NCBI RefSeq assembly: GCF_014268885.2
Contig: NZ_CP077095.1
Location: forward strand, 2,919,501-2,983,500
DNA: 64,000 nt
DNA from: Pseudomonas xantholysinigenes
Lineage (GTDB): Bacteria; Pseudomonadota; Gammaproteobacteria; Pseudomonadales; Pseudomonadaceae
Direction of reading: 5' to 3'
Made by a program: the position numbers and the translations under genes. Shown piece after piece: positions 49,848-58,230 of this stretch (position 1 is the stretch's first letter; each line of letters opens with the position of its first letter). The notes beneath the pieces were generated by a model, which was not told the origin of the DNA, made no database searches, and saw nothing but the letters and a program-made list of their open reading frames with translations.

Positions 49848-51037
49848 CGCTGGGCCGTCTTGCCGGTGGCGCTGTTTTCGTGGATCAACCGGGCGATCAA
49901 CTGGTCAGCCTCGACCAGCTGGCGGTCATACACCTGGGTGGTGTAGCTGGCCTGCTGCGGCGGCTGCTGGGCCAAGGCCGGGCCGCTCTGGTCGTGCAGG
50001 TCGACCTCGGCGATGGTGGACAGGCCGATGCGCAGCGGGTGCTCCTTGAGCTGTTCGGGGTTGAGGTGGATACGCACCGGCACGCGCTGGACAATCTTGA
50101 TCCAGTTACCAGTGGCGTTCTGCGCCGGCAACAGGGCGAAGGCACTGCCGGTGCCGGCGCCGAGACTGTCAACGGTGCCGGTGTACTTGACGTCGCTGCC
50201 GTACAGGTCGGCGCTGATCTCCACTGGTTGGCCGATGCGCATGTCACGCAGTTGGGTTTCCTTGAAGTTGGCATCGATCCACACCTCGTCCAGCGGAATC
50301 ACCGCCATGGTCGCGGTGCCCGGTTGCAGGCGTTGGCCCAGTTGCACGGTGCGCTTGGCCACGTAGCCGGTCACCGGTGCCACCAGGGTGGTACGGGCAT
50401 GGTCCAGGTAGGCCTGGCGCAGGTCGGCGGCAGCAGCCATGACCTCGGGATGCGAGGACACCACGGTGTCGTCGACCAGCGCGGTGCTGGTGTTCAACTG
50501 CTGGCGGGCGCTGTTGAGGGCGGCTTCGGCCACGCTCAGGTCATCGCGCGAATGGGACACTTCCTCGGCGGCGATGGCGCCGCTGTCGGCGAGGATGCGC
50601 CGGCGGTTGTAGTCCTGTCGGGCCTTTTGCAGCTCGGCCTGGCGGGTGGCCAGTTGCGCTTTGAGCGAGTCGACATTGCTGTAAAGCCCGCGCACCTGGC
50701 GCACAGTGCGTGCCAGCTTGGCCTCGGCCGCCTGCAAGGCGACCTCGCTGTCGGCCGGATCGAACTGCAGCAGCACCTGGCCGGCATGGACCAGGTCGCC
50801 ATCATCGGCGCCAATACTGACGACGGTGCCGGTCACCAACGGGGTGATTTCCACCACGTTGCCGTTGACGTAGGCGTCGTCGGTGCTTTCATGCCAGCGC
50901 CCGACCAGGCTGTACCAGGCCCAGGTGCCGGCCCCGGCAAGGATCAGGATCAACAGCAGGGCCAGCAGCCAGGCTTTGCGCTTGCGCGTGTTGTCCGGCG
51001 CGGCGGTGGATGTGGAGGTGTCGGCGGAAGTGGCCAT
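49844..51037 (-). CDS. emrA: EmrA-type membrane fusion protein
   Basis: A 397-residue adaptor: a short cytoplasmic segment, one TM helix (about 23-43, AWLLALLLILILAGAG), then a periplasmic part with the biotinyl-lipoyl-like halves (VVEITPLVTGTVVSIGADDGD, cited as VTGTVVSIGADDGD, and TLVAPVTGYVAKRTV), a long coiled-coil hairpin and a beta barrel (VWIDANFKETQLRDMRIGQPVE, cited as ANFKETQLRDMRIGQ). It joins EmrB to a TolC channel. AAGG lies seven bases before the chosen ATG; an upstream in-frame start would add 12 residues. It lies between marR and emrB in one operon. Confidence 0.92.
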   Translation of the reverse strand: MATSADTSTSTAAPDNTRKRKAWLLALLLILILAGAGTWAWYSLVGRWHESTDDAYVNGNVVEITPLVTGTVVSIGADDGDLVHAGQVLLQFDPADSEVALQAAEAKLARTVRQVRGLYSNVDSLKAQLATRQAELQKARQDYNRRRILADSGAIAAEEVSHSRDDLSVAEAALNSARQQLNTSTALVDDTVVSSHPEVMAAAADLRQAYLDHARTTLVAPVTGYVAKRTVQLGQRLQPGTATMAVIPLDEVWIDANFKETQLRDMRIGQPVEISADLYGSDVKYTGTVDSLGAGTGSAFALLPAQNATGNWIKIVQRVPVRIHLNPEQLKEHPLRIGLSTIAEVDLHDQSGPALAQQPPQQASYTTQVYDRQLVEADQLIARLIHENSATGKTAQR

Positions 51038-51069
51038 GACAGTACCTTGGGTAAATGCGTGACTGGGGA

Positions 51070-51543
51070 TCAACGATCGGCGAAGCGGCGGATCGTCATA
51101 GGGTCGCCGGCATGCAGCAGGATCTTGGCCAGCAGGCGCTCGAGGGTTTCCAGCTCCTCGGCCTGCAGCACCTCGACCAACTCGTTCATCGCCGCCGCGC
51201 CGACCTGCGGCAGGCGGCTGACCAGGCGCTCGCCGTCGGCGGTTAGGGCCAGGCGCACCTGGCGCCGATCATCGGGGCAGCGATTGCGCAGGATCAGGCC
51301 CTTCTGCTCGAGGCGATCGAGCATGCGCGTCATCGACCCGCTGTCCAGGCCCAGGTAGCGACACAGTTCGGCCGGTGTGTCGATCTGGTACTGGGTGGCG
51401 ATCATCAGCACCTTGAACTGCGCAGCGGTGACACCGTCGGCCTCCAGGTGCCAGTCGAGGATGCGGTCCTTGAGCAGCGCGGCGCGGCCGAGCAGCATGC
51501 CGATGGTGCAGGTCTGGAAGTTTTCCGGGGTGAAGTGGGACAT
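51070..51543 (-). CDS. MarR family repressor of the emrAB operon
   Basis: A 157-residue MarR protein. The winged helix (about residues 50-110) includes VTAAQFKVLMIA, YLGLDSGSMTRMLDRLEQKGLI (cited as DSGSMTRMLDRLEQKGLI) and the wing RCPDDRRQVRLALT. Terminal helices dimerise. A perfect palindrome with its centre 41 bases upstream of the start is a fitting operator, so the protein likely represses its own gene with emrA and emrB until a drug or phenolic ligand binds. An in-frame TTG six codons earlier is an alternative start; neither has a strong ribosome site. Confidence 0.9.
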   Translation of the reverse strand: MSHFTPENFQTCTIGMLLGRAALLKDRILDWHLEADGVTAAQFKVLMIATQYQIDTPAELCRYLGLDSGSMTRMLDRLEQKGLILRNRCPDDRRQVRLALTADGERLVSRLPQVGAAAMNELVEVLQAEELETLERLLAKILLHAGDPMTIRRFADR

Positions 51544-51574
51544 GAGGAGCTGCTCAGGCAATTGTGTACAAATG

Positions 51575-51592
51575 TTACTGCCTAGGCAGTAA
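51575..51592. promoter_or_regulatory. Perfect 18-bp palindromic MarR operator
   Basis: TTACTGCCTAGGCAGTAA reads the same on both strands. MarR-family operators are typically 16-20 bp palindromes of this kind, and this one sits between the divergent marR-emrAB and alkB genes. Confidence 0.75.
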
Positions 51593-51686
51593 TTGTCAAA
51601 GCCTTGATTAGCTGACTAAGCAAAATTTCATGGTGCGCCCCCAGGAAGGGATAGAATGCTCGGCACCATCCCTGTGGACACGCGCC

Positions 51687-52331
51687 ATGATCCAGTCCGA
51701 CCTCGACCTGTTCGGTCCCCAGCCGCAACGCCTGGCCAGCCACACCGTGCTGCTGCCAGGTTTCGCCCTGGCCGAACTCGAGGCCCTGCTCGACGCCCTG
51801 CGCCCGGTGTTGCGCGCCGCGCCGTTTCGCCACATGCGCACCCCAGGAGGGCAACAGATGGCCGTGGCGCTGACCAACTGCGGGGCGCTGGGCTGGGTCA
51901 GCGACGACCACGGCTACCGTTACAGCGCGACCGACCCGCTCAGCGGCCAGCCCTGGCCGGCACTGCCCCCGCTGTTGCTGGCACTGGCTGAGCGTGCGGC
52001 GACGCTGGCCGGTTTCGCCGGATTCGTGCCGGACGCCTGCCTGGTCAACCACTATCAGCCCGGCACGCGCCTGAGCTTGCACCAGGACCGCGACGAACAG
52101 GATTACGGGCAACCGATCGTGTCGATTTCCCTGGGGCTGCCGGCCGTGTTCCTGTTCGGCGGGATGCAACGCGCGGACCGTACCCGGCGCATTGCCCTGA
52201 ACCATGGCGACGTGCTGGTGTGGGGCGGCGAGGACCGGCTGCGTTTTCATGGCGTGTTGCCGATCAAGCCAGGCGTGCATCCGCGCCTGGGCGAGCGACG
52301 GATCAACCTGACCCTGCGCAAGGCGGGCTGA
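51687..52331 (+). CDS. alkB: AlkB-type DNA repair dioxygenase
   Basis: A 214-residue Fe(II)/2-oxoglutarate dioxygenase that removes methyl groups from 1-methyladenine and 3-methylcytosine. NHYQPGTRLSLHQDRDE holds the HxD iron ligands, RFHGVLP the third His, and RINLTLRKA the two arginines that bind 2-oxoglutarate and complete the RxxxxxR motif. Length and order equal E. coli AlkB. It is alone and divergent from the marR operon, whose operator lies about 95 bases upstream of its start. No Ada-type site is visible. Confidence 0.94.
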   Translation: MIQSDLDLFGPQPQRLASHTVLLPGFALAELEALLDALRPVLRAAPFRHMRTPGGQQMAVALTNCGALGWVSDDHGYRYSATDPLSGQPWPALPPLLLALAERAATLAGFAGFVPDACLVNHYQPGTRLSLHQDRDEQDYGQPIVSISLGLPAVFLFGGMQRADRTRRIALNHGDVLVWGGEDRLRFHGVLPIKPGVHPRLGERRINLTLRKAG

Positions 52332-52353
52332 ACCGGCGCTCGCAACGCGCCGC

Positions 52354-53547
52354 TCAGCCGCGTCGCCCGAGGAACACCACCAGTGCCGCGCCCGGCAGCG
52401 CCGCCCCCAACAGGGCCACGGCACTCCAGCCAAACTGCGCATACACCCCGCTGGCCAGCGCCGAGCCCACGGCCCCGCCGAGGAAGATGCTGGTCATGTA
52501 AAGCGCGTTGAGCCGCCCCCGACTGGCCGGATCCAGCGCATACACCTCACGCTGGCCGATCACCATGTTCAGCTGCACGGCAAAGTCCAGCAGCACACCG
52601 GTCAGCCCCAAGCCGATCACGCTGGCGCCCGGCGCGCTCACCCCGACCACCAATGCCAGCGGCGCCAGGCCCATCGCCAGCAGCGAAGCGCGCCGCCCAT
52701 GTCCGGCATCGGCCAGGTGTCCGGCCAGCGGCGCCGCTACCGCGCCCACCGCCCCGACCAGGGCGAACAAGGCGATCTGGCTCTGGCTCAAGCCATGCTC
52801 CGCCGCCAGCGCCAGCGGCACCGCCGTCCAGTACAGGCTGAACGCGGCGAACATCAGCGCCTGGTACAGCGCCCGCTGGCGCAACAGCGGGTAACGCCGC
52901 AGCAGCACCAGCAACGACAGCATCAACTGCGCATAGCTGGCCTTGTGCTCGGGTACACGGCGCGGCAGGGTCAGCACCAGCAACAGGATGATCGCCAACA
53001 TCACCCCGGCAGCGCCGATGAACACAGTGCGCCAGCCGAAATGATCGGCCACCAGGCTCGCCAGTGGACGGGCCAGCAGAATGCCCAGCAACAAACCGCC
53101 CATGATGTTGCCCACCACGCGTCCACGCTGCTGCTCCGGCGCCAAGTGCGCCGCCAGCGGAATCAGCATCTGCACCGACACCGAACTGAAGCCGATCAAC
53201 CCGGCGTAGAGCAGGAACTGCGCGCCCTGGCCAGGTTCGCGAGTGCCCGCCAGGAGCAAACTGGCGGTGGCCAGCAGTGCGGTCGCGACCATCAACCGGC
53301 GGTTTTCCAGCAAGTCGGCCAACGGCACCAGTAGCAACAGGCCCAGGGCGTAGCCCAGCTGGGTCAGCGAAACGATCAGGCTGGCATGCTCGGCGGACAG
53401 GCCTAGGTCCGGCGCGATCAGCCCGACGATGGGTTGCGCGTAATAGATATTGGCGACGATGGCGCCACAGCAGAACGCCAGCAGGGTCACCAGGGCCCGG
53501 CTCAGGGCTGGGGCCGAGGGCTGGGCCAGGGCAAGGGAAGAATGCAT
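52354..53547 (-). CDS. MFS transporter, DHA1-like
   Basis: A 397-residue, 12-helix major facilitator. Helix 1 has FCCGAIVANIYYAQPIVGLIAPDLG (cited as ANIYYAQPIVGLIAP), loop 2-3 has LLVPLADLLENRRLM, and helix 5 has GGLLLGILLARPLASLVAD (cited as LLGILLARPLASLV). The YYxQP element in helix 1 is typical of a group of uncharacterised bacterial exporters near LysR regulators. The chosen ATG gives a normal short N-terminus; the frame extends 34 codons upstream through non-hydrophobic sequence. The LysR gene lies 106 bases upstream on the same strand. Substrate unknown. Confidence 0.88.
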   Translation of the reverse strand: MHSSLALAQPSAPALSRALVTLLAFCCGAIVANIYYAQPIVGLIAPDLGLSAEHASLIVSLTQLGYALGLLLLVPLADLLENRRLMVATALLATASLLLAGTREPGQGAQFLLYAGLIGFSSVSVQMLIPLAAHLAPEQQRGRVVGNIMGGLLLGILLARPLASLVADHFGWRTVFIGAAGVMLAIILLLVLTLPRRVPEHKASYAQLMLSLLVLLRRYPLLRQRALYQALMFAAFSLYWTAVPLALAAEHGLSQSQIALFALVGAVGAVAAPLAGHLADAGHGRRASLLAMGLAPLALVVGVSAPGASVIGLGLTGVLLDFAVQLNMVIGQREVYALDPASRGRLNALYMTSIFLGGAVGSALASGVYAQFGWSAVALLGAALPGAALVVFLGRRG

Positions 53548-53653
53548 GGGACGATGCCTCGCAAACGACGGAAGGTGCGCGCATGGTGCCGCGCCGGACA
53601 CCGAGCGAGAATCCACCGCCAGCGCAACGCGCCTTTGCGCCCTGCGCAACGCT

Positions 53654-54553
53654 TCACTCCGCCAGCAGCGCCTCGCAAAACGTCACGAAGGCCATGACCC
53701 GCCGCGAGCCCCGGTGGTTGGGCAGGTACAGGGCATTGATGCCGGTGCTGGCGATACCGGGGCTGACCTCCCAGTCGGCGAACAGCCGTTGCAAGCGCCC
53801 AGCCTCGACATCGCCGCGCACCAACCAGTCGGCCAGCAACGCGACGCCACTGCCGGCGATGGCTGCCTCGCGCAACAGATCGGCATTGGCGCTGCGCAAC
53901 GGCCCAGCGACATTCAGCTCCAAGGTCTGCTCCCCCTGGCGCAACCGCCAGGGACGGGCGGCCTGGCCATAGCGAAAGCGCAGGCAGGCGCAGTCGGCCA
54001 ACTGTTGCGGCTGTAGCAACGGTTGCCGCGCCGCCAGGTACGCCGGGCTGGCCACCAGCCAGCGCTGGAAACGCCCGAGGGGCCGGCACACCAGCTCGTC
54101 GCTGGGCGCCGGCTCGCCGAGGCGAATGGTCAGGTCGTAGCGCCCTTCGAACAGGTCATCGAAACGGTCGCTGAGGTCGATGTCCAGTTCCAGCCCCGGA
54201 TGGCGTGCCAGGAATGCCCCCAGGTGCGGCGCGATCACCCGTCGGCCGAACTCTACCGGCAGGCACAGGCGTAGCACACCTACCGGCTCCTCGCCACGAT
54301 CGGCGACACTGGCATCGGCATCGGCCAGGGCTTCGACAATGTCTCGCGCACGTTGGTAGTAGCCGGCGCCGGCCTCGGTCAGGCTGACCTGGCGGGTCGA
54401 GCGGTTGAACAGGCTGGCCCCCAGTTCCTGCTCCAAGGCATCGACCAGGCGCGAGACCGACGAAGTAGCCACGCCAAGCTTGCGCGCTGCGGCGGAAAAC
54501 CCTCGGGCCTCGACAGTGGCCATGAAGGCCTTGATCGCCAGCAGCTTGTCCAT
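53654..54553 (-). CDS. LysR family regulator, CrgA/AaeR-like subgroup
   Basis: A 299-residue LTTR. The N-terminal helix-turn-helix (residues 1-60) reads KAFMATVEARGFSAAARKLG and SSVSRLVDALEQELGASLFNRSTRQVSLTEAG (cited as SSVSRLVDALEQELG and LFNRSTRQVSLTEAG). The C-terminal substrate domain has DIDLSDRFDDLFEGRYDLTIRLGEP-like sequence (cited as RFDDLFEGRYDLTIRLG) typical of the subgroup that acts on small aromatic or quinone compounds. It lies upstream of an MFS exporter on the same strand and is divergent from a cupin gene across 72 bases, either of which could be its target. Confidence 0.88.
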   Translation of the reverse strand: MDKLLAIKAFMATVEARGFSAAARKLGVATSSVSRLVDALEQELGASLFNRSTRQVSLTEAGAGYYQRARDIVEALADADASVADRGEEPVGVLRLCLPVEFGRRVIAPHLGAFLARHPGLELDIDLSDRFDDLFEGRYDLTIRLGEPAPSDELVCRPLGRFQRWLVASPAYLAARQPLLQPQQLADCACLRFRYGQAARPWRLRQGEQTLELNVAGPLRSANADLLREAAIAGSGVALLADWLVRGDVEAGRLQRLFADWEVSPGIASTGINALYLPNHRGSRRVMAFVTFCEALLAE

Positions 54554-54625
54554 CGCGCTTTTCCGTAGGGTAAAAGCCGGAACCTTCCTACAATCAGGGT
54601 TTGGAATCAACTGCTCGAGTCACTC

Positions 54626-54955
54626 ATGCCCGATAACCTGTTCACCGCCCTGCCCGCCCTGGATCCACGCGCCAGCGAACAGTTCGACGAAGTGCTGCGC
54701 CGTCCCGGCCTGCGCATCGAGCGTATCGTTTCCAGCGGCCAGGCCAGCCCTCCAGGCTTCTGGTACGACCAGGACGAAGGCGAATGGGTGCTGCTGCTCA
54801 GCGGCAGCGCGGCACTCCACCTCGCGCATGAAAGCGAACCCCGTGTACTGCGCGCCGGCGACCACCTGGATATACCGGCGCACTGCCGTCACCGGGTGGT
54901 CTGGACCGAGCCCGGCGTGGCCACGGTTTGGCTGGCGGTGTTCTATCGCAGCTGA
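54626..54955 (+). CDS. Cupin-domain protein
   Basis: A 109-residue single cupin barrel. ERIVSSGQASPPGFWYDQDEGEWVLLLSGSA (cited as GFWYDQDEGEWVLLLSGSA) corresponds to cupin motif 1, with Glu and aromatic residues in place of the usual HxH pair, and GDHLDIPAHCRHRV to motif 2 with two histidines. It may bind a metal ion with fewer His ligands than classic cupins. The function is unknown. It is divergent from the LysR gene and its stop overlaps the 3' end of the convergent MATE gene by 13 bases. Confidence 0.8.
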   Translation: MPDNLFTALPALDPRASEQFDEVLRRPGLRIERIVSSGQASPPGFWYDQDEGEWVLLLSGSAALHLAHESEPRVLRAGDHLDIPAHCRHRVVWTEPGVATVWLAVFYRS

Positions 54956-56301
54956 ACGGCTACTGGCCGTTGCAACCGGTAGAAGCGCCAGGGCAGCAGG
55001 ACCGCCGCCACCGCCAGGCCACAAGCGAAGCCGACCCACACCCCGACCGCGCCCAGCGCCGAGTGGAAGGCCAGCCAGTAGCTCAGCGGCAGTGCCAGTA
55101 ACCAATAGCTGACCATCGTCACTCCCACCGGCCAGCGGTAGTCCTGCAAGCCGCGCAAGGCGCCCAACGCAGTGGACTGCAAACCATCGGCCACCTGCAT
55201 GGCGGCGACCACCACGAACATCGGCACGGCGATGGCGACCACCTGTGGGTCGTCGCTCATGGCCTCGGCGATGCGCCGCCCGAACAGGGCCAGCAACACG
55301 GTGGCCACCAGCATCCAGGCAGTGACGCTGGCAAAGGTAGCGCTGCCGATGGCGCGGATGCGCGCCGTCTGGCCACGCCCCTGGGCCTGGCTGATGCGGA
55401 TGCTCACCGCCGCCGCCATGCCCAGCGGCAGCATGTACAGCAGCGCGCCGATCGACTGCACCACCTGGTTCGCCGCCAGCGCCGCGTTACCCAGCCAGCC
55501 CAGCATCCAGGCCGCGATCACCACCGCGCCGGCCTCGGCCAGGTAACCCAGGCCCAGCGGCCAACCCTCGCCCAGCAGCGTGCGCCAGGACAACCGCGCC
55601 CCCTGCGGTGCCTGGCGGTAGCGCCCCAGCGACGGCGCCAGGCGCCAGTAGGCCAGGGCCAGCAGCACCGCCAGCGACTCGGCGATCACCCCGGCGATAC
55701 CAGCCCCCAGCAGCCCTAGCGCCGGCAAACCGAAATGACCGTGGATCAGCCCGTAGCTCAGCGGCAGGTTGAACAGCACCGCGCTCATCACCAGCAGTAC
55801 GCCCACCCAGGGCCGGCCGATGGCTTCCAGCACATCCTTGAACACCACCGCCAGGCAGTACGGAATCAGGAACACCGCCATGGCCTGCCAGTACGGCGTC
55901 AACAGCGCCACGTCGGGCAACGGCACGCCCAGCCACTGCACCAGCTGCAGGCTCGCCAGCATCGCCAGGCAGCCAAGCACGCCTACCAGCAGGCCATAGC
56001 CCAGCCCGGCCCGCAGCGTGCGCGCCACGGCGCCGGGGTCGTCGGCGCCGAAGGCATGGCCGGCGCGCACGCTGAGGGTGGCGAGCATGCCGTACAGCCC
56101 GGCATGGAAGATCAGTCCGGCGCTGCTGGTCAGCGCGACACAGGCCAGCACCACGGTGCCCAGCGAGGCCAGCAGCACGGTGTCGGTCAGGCTGATCAAC
56201 TCGGCGGCCGACAGGCCCAGTACCAGGGGCAGGGCCAGCCGCAACAGACCAGGCAACTCGACCAACCAGGACACGGGGGTAGGTGAAAGACGGGCAGTCA
56301 C
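54943..56301 (-). CDS. MATE family efflux transporter
   Basis: A 452-residue, 12-helix cation-coupled exporter of the NorM/DinF superfamily. LRLALPLVLGLSAAELISLTDTVLLASLG in helix 1-2 (cited as LPLVLGLSAAELISLTDTVL) and the matching second-half repeat beginning LLGEGWPLGLGYLAEAGAVVIAAWMLG (cited as GWPLGLGYLAEAGAVV) are characteristic. The start is a GTG preceded by GGAGG at eight bases; an ATG 20 codons earlier lies inside the operator region and would add a hydrophilic leader. It is divergent from a TetR gene across two tandem operators, so drug-inducible repression is likely. Confidence 0.9.
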   Translation of the reverse strand: MTARLSPTPVSWLVELPGLLRLALPLVLGLSAAELISLTDTVLLASLGTVVLACVALTSSAGLIFHAGLYGMLATLSVRAGHAFGADDPGAVARTLRAGLGYGLLVGVLGCLAMLASLQLVQWLGVPLPDVALLTPYWQAMAVFLIPYCLAVVFKDVLEAIGRPWVGVLLVMSAVLFNLPLSYGLIHGHFGLPALGLLGAGIAGVIAESLAVLLALAYWRLAPSLGRYRQAPQGARLSWRTLLGEGWPLGLGYLAEAGAVVIAAWMLGWLGNAALAANQVVQSIGALLYMLPLGMAAAVSIRISQAQGRGQTARIRAIGSATFASVTAWMLVATVLLALFGRRIAEAMSDDPQVVAIAVPMFVVVAAMQVADGLQSTALGALRGLQDYRWPVGVTMVSYWLLALPLSYWLAFHSALGAVGVWVGFACGLAVAAVLLPWRFYRLQRPVAVQLR

Positions 56302-56319
56302 GGTAGCAACCTCCAATTG

Positions 56320-56336
56320 ACATACGCCGCGTATGC
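56320..56336. promoter_or_regulatory. TetR operator, copy 1
   Basis: ACATACG-CCG-CGTATGC is a near-perfect inverted repeat with a 3-bp centre. Together with TTG in front it repeats the second site 32 bases further. Confidence 0.75.
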
Positions 56337-56351
56337 TAATGCCATTTATTG

Positions 56352-56368
56352 ACATACGCAACGTATGT
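56352..56368. promoter_or_regulatory. TetR operator, copy 2
   Basis: ACATACG-CAA-CGTATGT is a perfect inverted repeat, preceded by TTG and followed by TAA like copy 1. The centre-to-centre distance of 32 bp puts both sites on the same helix face. Confidence 0.78.
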
Positions 56369-56405
56369 TAATTTGCACGACGTCACTTTCGCTTCGGAGT
56401 CATCC

Positions 56406-56999
56406 ATGCCCGCCCCCCGCCGCAGCCGCGCCGCCATGAGCGCCGACACCACTGAACGGCTGATTGCCGCCGCCCGCCGCCAGTTCGCCGAAAAGGGCTT
56501 CGCTGCCGTGGTCATGGACGACCTGTGCGCCGAGGTCGACCTGACCCGTGGCGCCCTGCACCATCACTTCGGTGGCAAGGCCGGCCTGTTCGGCGCCGTG
56601 GTCCAGGACCTGCTGGAAGAGATCAACCAAGCCCTGGATGCCCGCTACGACACCCATGCCGACCCGTGGGAAGGCTATATCGATACCTGTCTGCACTATT
56701 ACGACCTGCTGCACGACCCGGCCTTGCGCCGTATCCTGTTGCAGGACGCCCCGGCCGTGCTTGGCCCGCGTCTGCGCGAGATGGAGGAAGCCAGCTACAT
56801 CGGGCCGATGGCCCAGGGCCTGGTGGAGTTGCAGGACGCCGGCCGGCTGCGGGCGTTCGACGCAGTGGCCATGGCTCATCTGATCAACGGAGCGATGGGC
56901 GACAGCGGCATGTGGGTGATCGCCCAGGATGATCCGCAAGTGGCGGCCGAGCGGTTGAAAACCGCGTTGCGCTGTTTGCTGGAAGGCTTGCAAATGTAG
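56406..56999 (+). CDS. TetR family repressor of the MATE gene
   Basis: A 197-residue regulator. The TetR helix-turn-helix is at residues 15-60 (ERLIAAARRQFAEKGFAAV and LTRGALHHHFGGKAGLFGAV). The C-terminal domain has LRRILLQDAPAVLGPRL and LINGAMGDSGMWVI, a form common in regulators next to efflux genes. GGAG lies seven bases before the ATG; an in-frame ATG 19 codons upstream overlaps the second operator. It is divergent from the MATE exporter and likely represses both genes through the two tandem sites. Confidence 0.9.
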   Translation: MPAPRRSRAAMSADTTERLIAAARRQFAEKGFAAVVMDDLCAEVDLTRGALHHHFGGKAGLFGAVVQDLLEEINQALDARYDTHADPWEGYIDTCLHYYDLLHDPALRRILLQDAPAVLGPRLREMEEASYIGPMAQGLVELQDAGRLRAFDAVAMAHLINGAMGDSGMWVIAQDDPQVAAERLKTALRCLLEGLQM

Positions 57000-57009
57000 G
57001 AGCCAGCCT

Positions 57010-57170
57010 GCTGGCGAAGCACGCACCGCGGCGCCTGCTTCGCGGCGGTGCGGCGTTCCGACAAGCCCGCTCCCACAGGTGTAGCGCATGGCTTGAGGTC
57101 GGCGCGCTCCCTGTGGGAGCGGCTTCAGCCGCGAACACCGGCGCAGCCGGTGCCAGGCACCGCGTCGCTT
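57010..57170. repeat. REP/BIME cluster
   Basis: Several palindromic units lie head to head: AGCCAGCCTGCTGGC, CACCGCGGCG with CGGCGGTGCGGCG, AAGCCCGCTCCCACAGG, CCTGTGGGAGCGGCTTCAGCCGCG and ACCGGCGCAGCCGGTGCCAG. CCCACAGG and CCTGTGGG form an inverted pair about 40 bases apart. It fills the gap between tetR and the convergent lysR. Confidence 0.7.
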
Positions 57171-57196
57171 GCTTCGCGATACCTGGCACCAGCTCG

Positions 57197-58057
57197 CTAT
57201 GCAAAGGCCGCCACCAACCGTTCGATCACCGCGCGCACCCGCGCGGTGTGGCGCAGGTCCTGGTGGGTGACCATCCATACCTCGTAAGGCTGCGCCCGGG
57301 TGCGCTGCGGCCACACCCGGCGCAGGCCGTCACGCTGGCCCAGTTCAAGCGGAATCTCGCCAATCCCCAACCCCTCGTGAATGGCCCGGCGCAACAGCAT
57401 GCTGGCGTTGGCCGCCATCACCACTCGGCCCTCGCCGATCGGCACATCCACCAGGGTCGGCTGCGCCTGACCGCGCCAGTAAGGCTCGTACACCACCAGG
57501 TCATGCCCGGCGAAGCTGCCGTCTTGCGGCAGGCCGTGGCGTTGCAGGTAATCCTCTGCGGCGAACAACCCCATTTGCCAACTGGCCAGCTTGCGCAGCA
57601 CCAGGTCAGGGCTCTCTGGGCGCTGGTTGCGAATGGCGATATCGGTTTCGCGTTGCGACAGGTTGACGATATCGGAGCTACCGCTGAGCACCACGCGCAC
57701 CTCGGGATGGCTCTGGCGCAGTTCACGCAACGCGGGAATGACGAACTCATGGGCCAACGAATCGGTGGTGGCGATGCGTACCTCGCCGGCTTCCTCGTTG
57801 TCGGCGCCGCGGGTACGCCGGGCCAGCTCCAGCGCGGCGTGTTCCATCTTCTGTGCCATTTCCACCGCGACCTCGCCAATGGCAGTCAGCTGATAGCCGG
57901 CCGGTGTACGCAGGAACAGGGTCGAGCCCAGGTCCGCTTCCAGGGCCGCCACGCGTCGGCCCACCGTGGCCTGGTCGACCCGCAGCAGCCGTGCGGCGCG
58001 GCGCAGGGTTTGCTCACGGCTCAGTGCCAGCAGCATGCGGGCGTCATCCCAATTCAT
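57197..58057 (-). CDS. LysR family regulator
   Basis: A 286-residue LTTR. MNWDDARMLLALSREQTLRRAARLLRVDQATVGRRVAALE (cited as WDDARMLLALSREQTLRR and VDQATVGRRVAALE) is the DNA-binding helix-turn-helix. The ligand domain includes LAHEFVIPALRELRQSHPEV and SDIVNLSQRETDIAIRNQRP. It belongs to the subgroup that typically controls a divergent gene; here that is a quinone oxidoreductase, 173 bases away. GGAG lies seven to eight bases before the ATG. The C-terminal region is complete, ending AAFA. Confidence 0.9.
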   Translation of the reverse strand: MNWDDARMLLALSREQTLRRAARLLRVDQATVGRRVAALEADLGSTLFLRTPAGYQLTAIGEVAVEMAQKMEHAALELARRTRGADNEEAGEVRIATTDSLAHEFVIPALRELRQSHPEVRVVLSGSSDIVNLSQRETDIAIRNQRPESPDLVLRKLASWQMGLFAAEDYLQRHGLPQDGSFAGHDLVVYEPYWRGQAQPTLVDVPIGEGRVVMAANASMLLRRAIHEGLGIGEIPLELGQRDGLRRVWPQRTRAQPYEVWMVTHQDLRHTARVRAVIERLVAAFA

Positions 58058-58230
58058 TCGTCTACTCCGTGAAGAGGCCGGTTCAACCGGTCTTGCCAGC
58101 AAGGCTGGCGCCTCCAATTACGCTTGGCTGAAGAAAATCTGCAAAGGTGCGGCGCAAAATCGCCGCGCGACTGCAACCTATGGGTTCCATACCCTGTGAC
58201 GCACCTTTCTTCAGAATGACAGAGGTCTTC

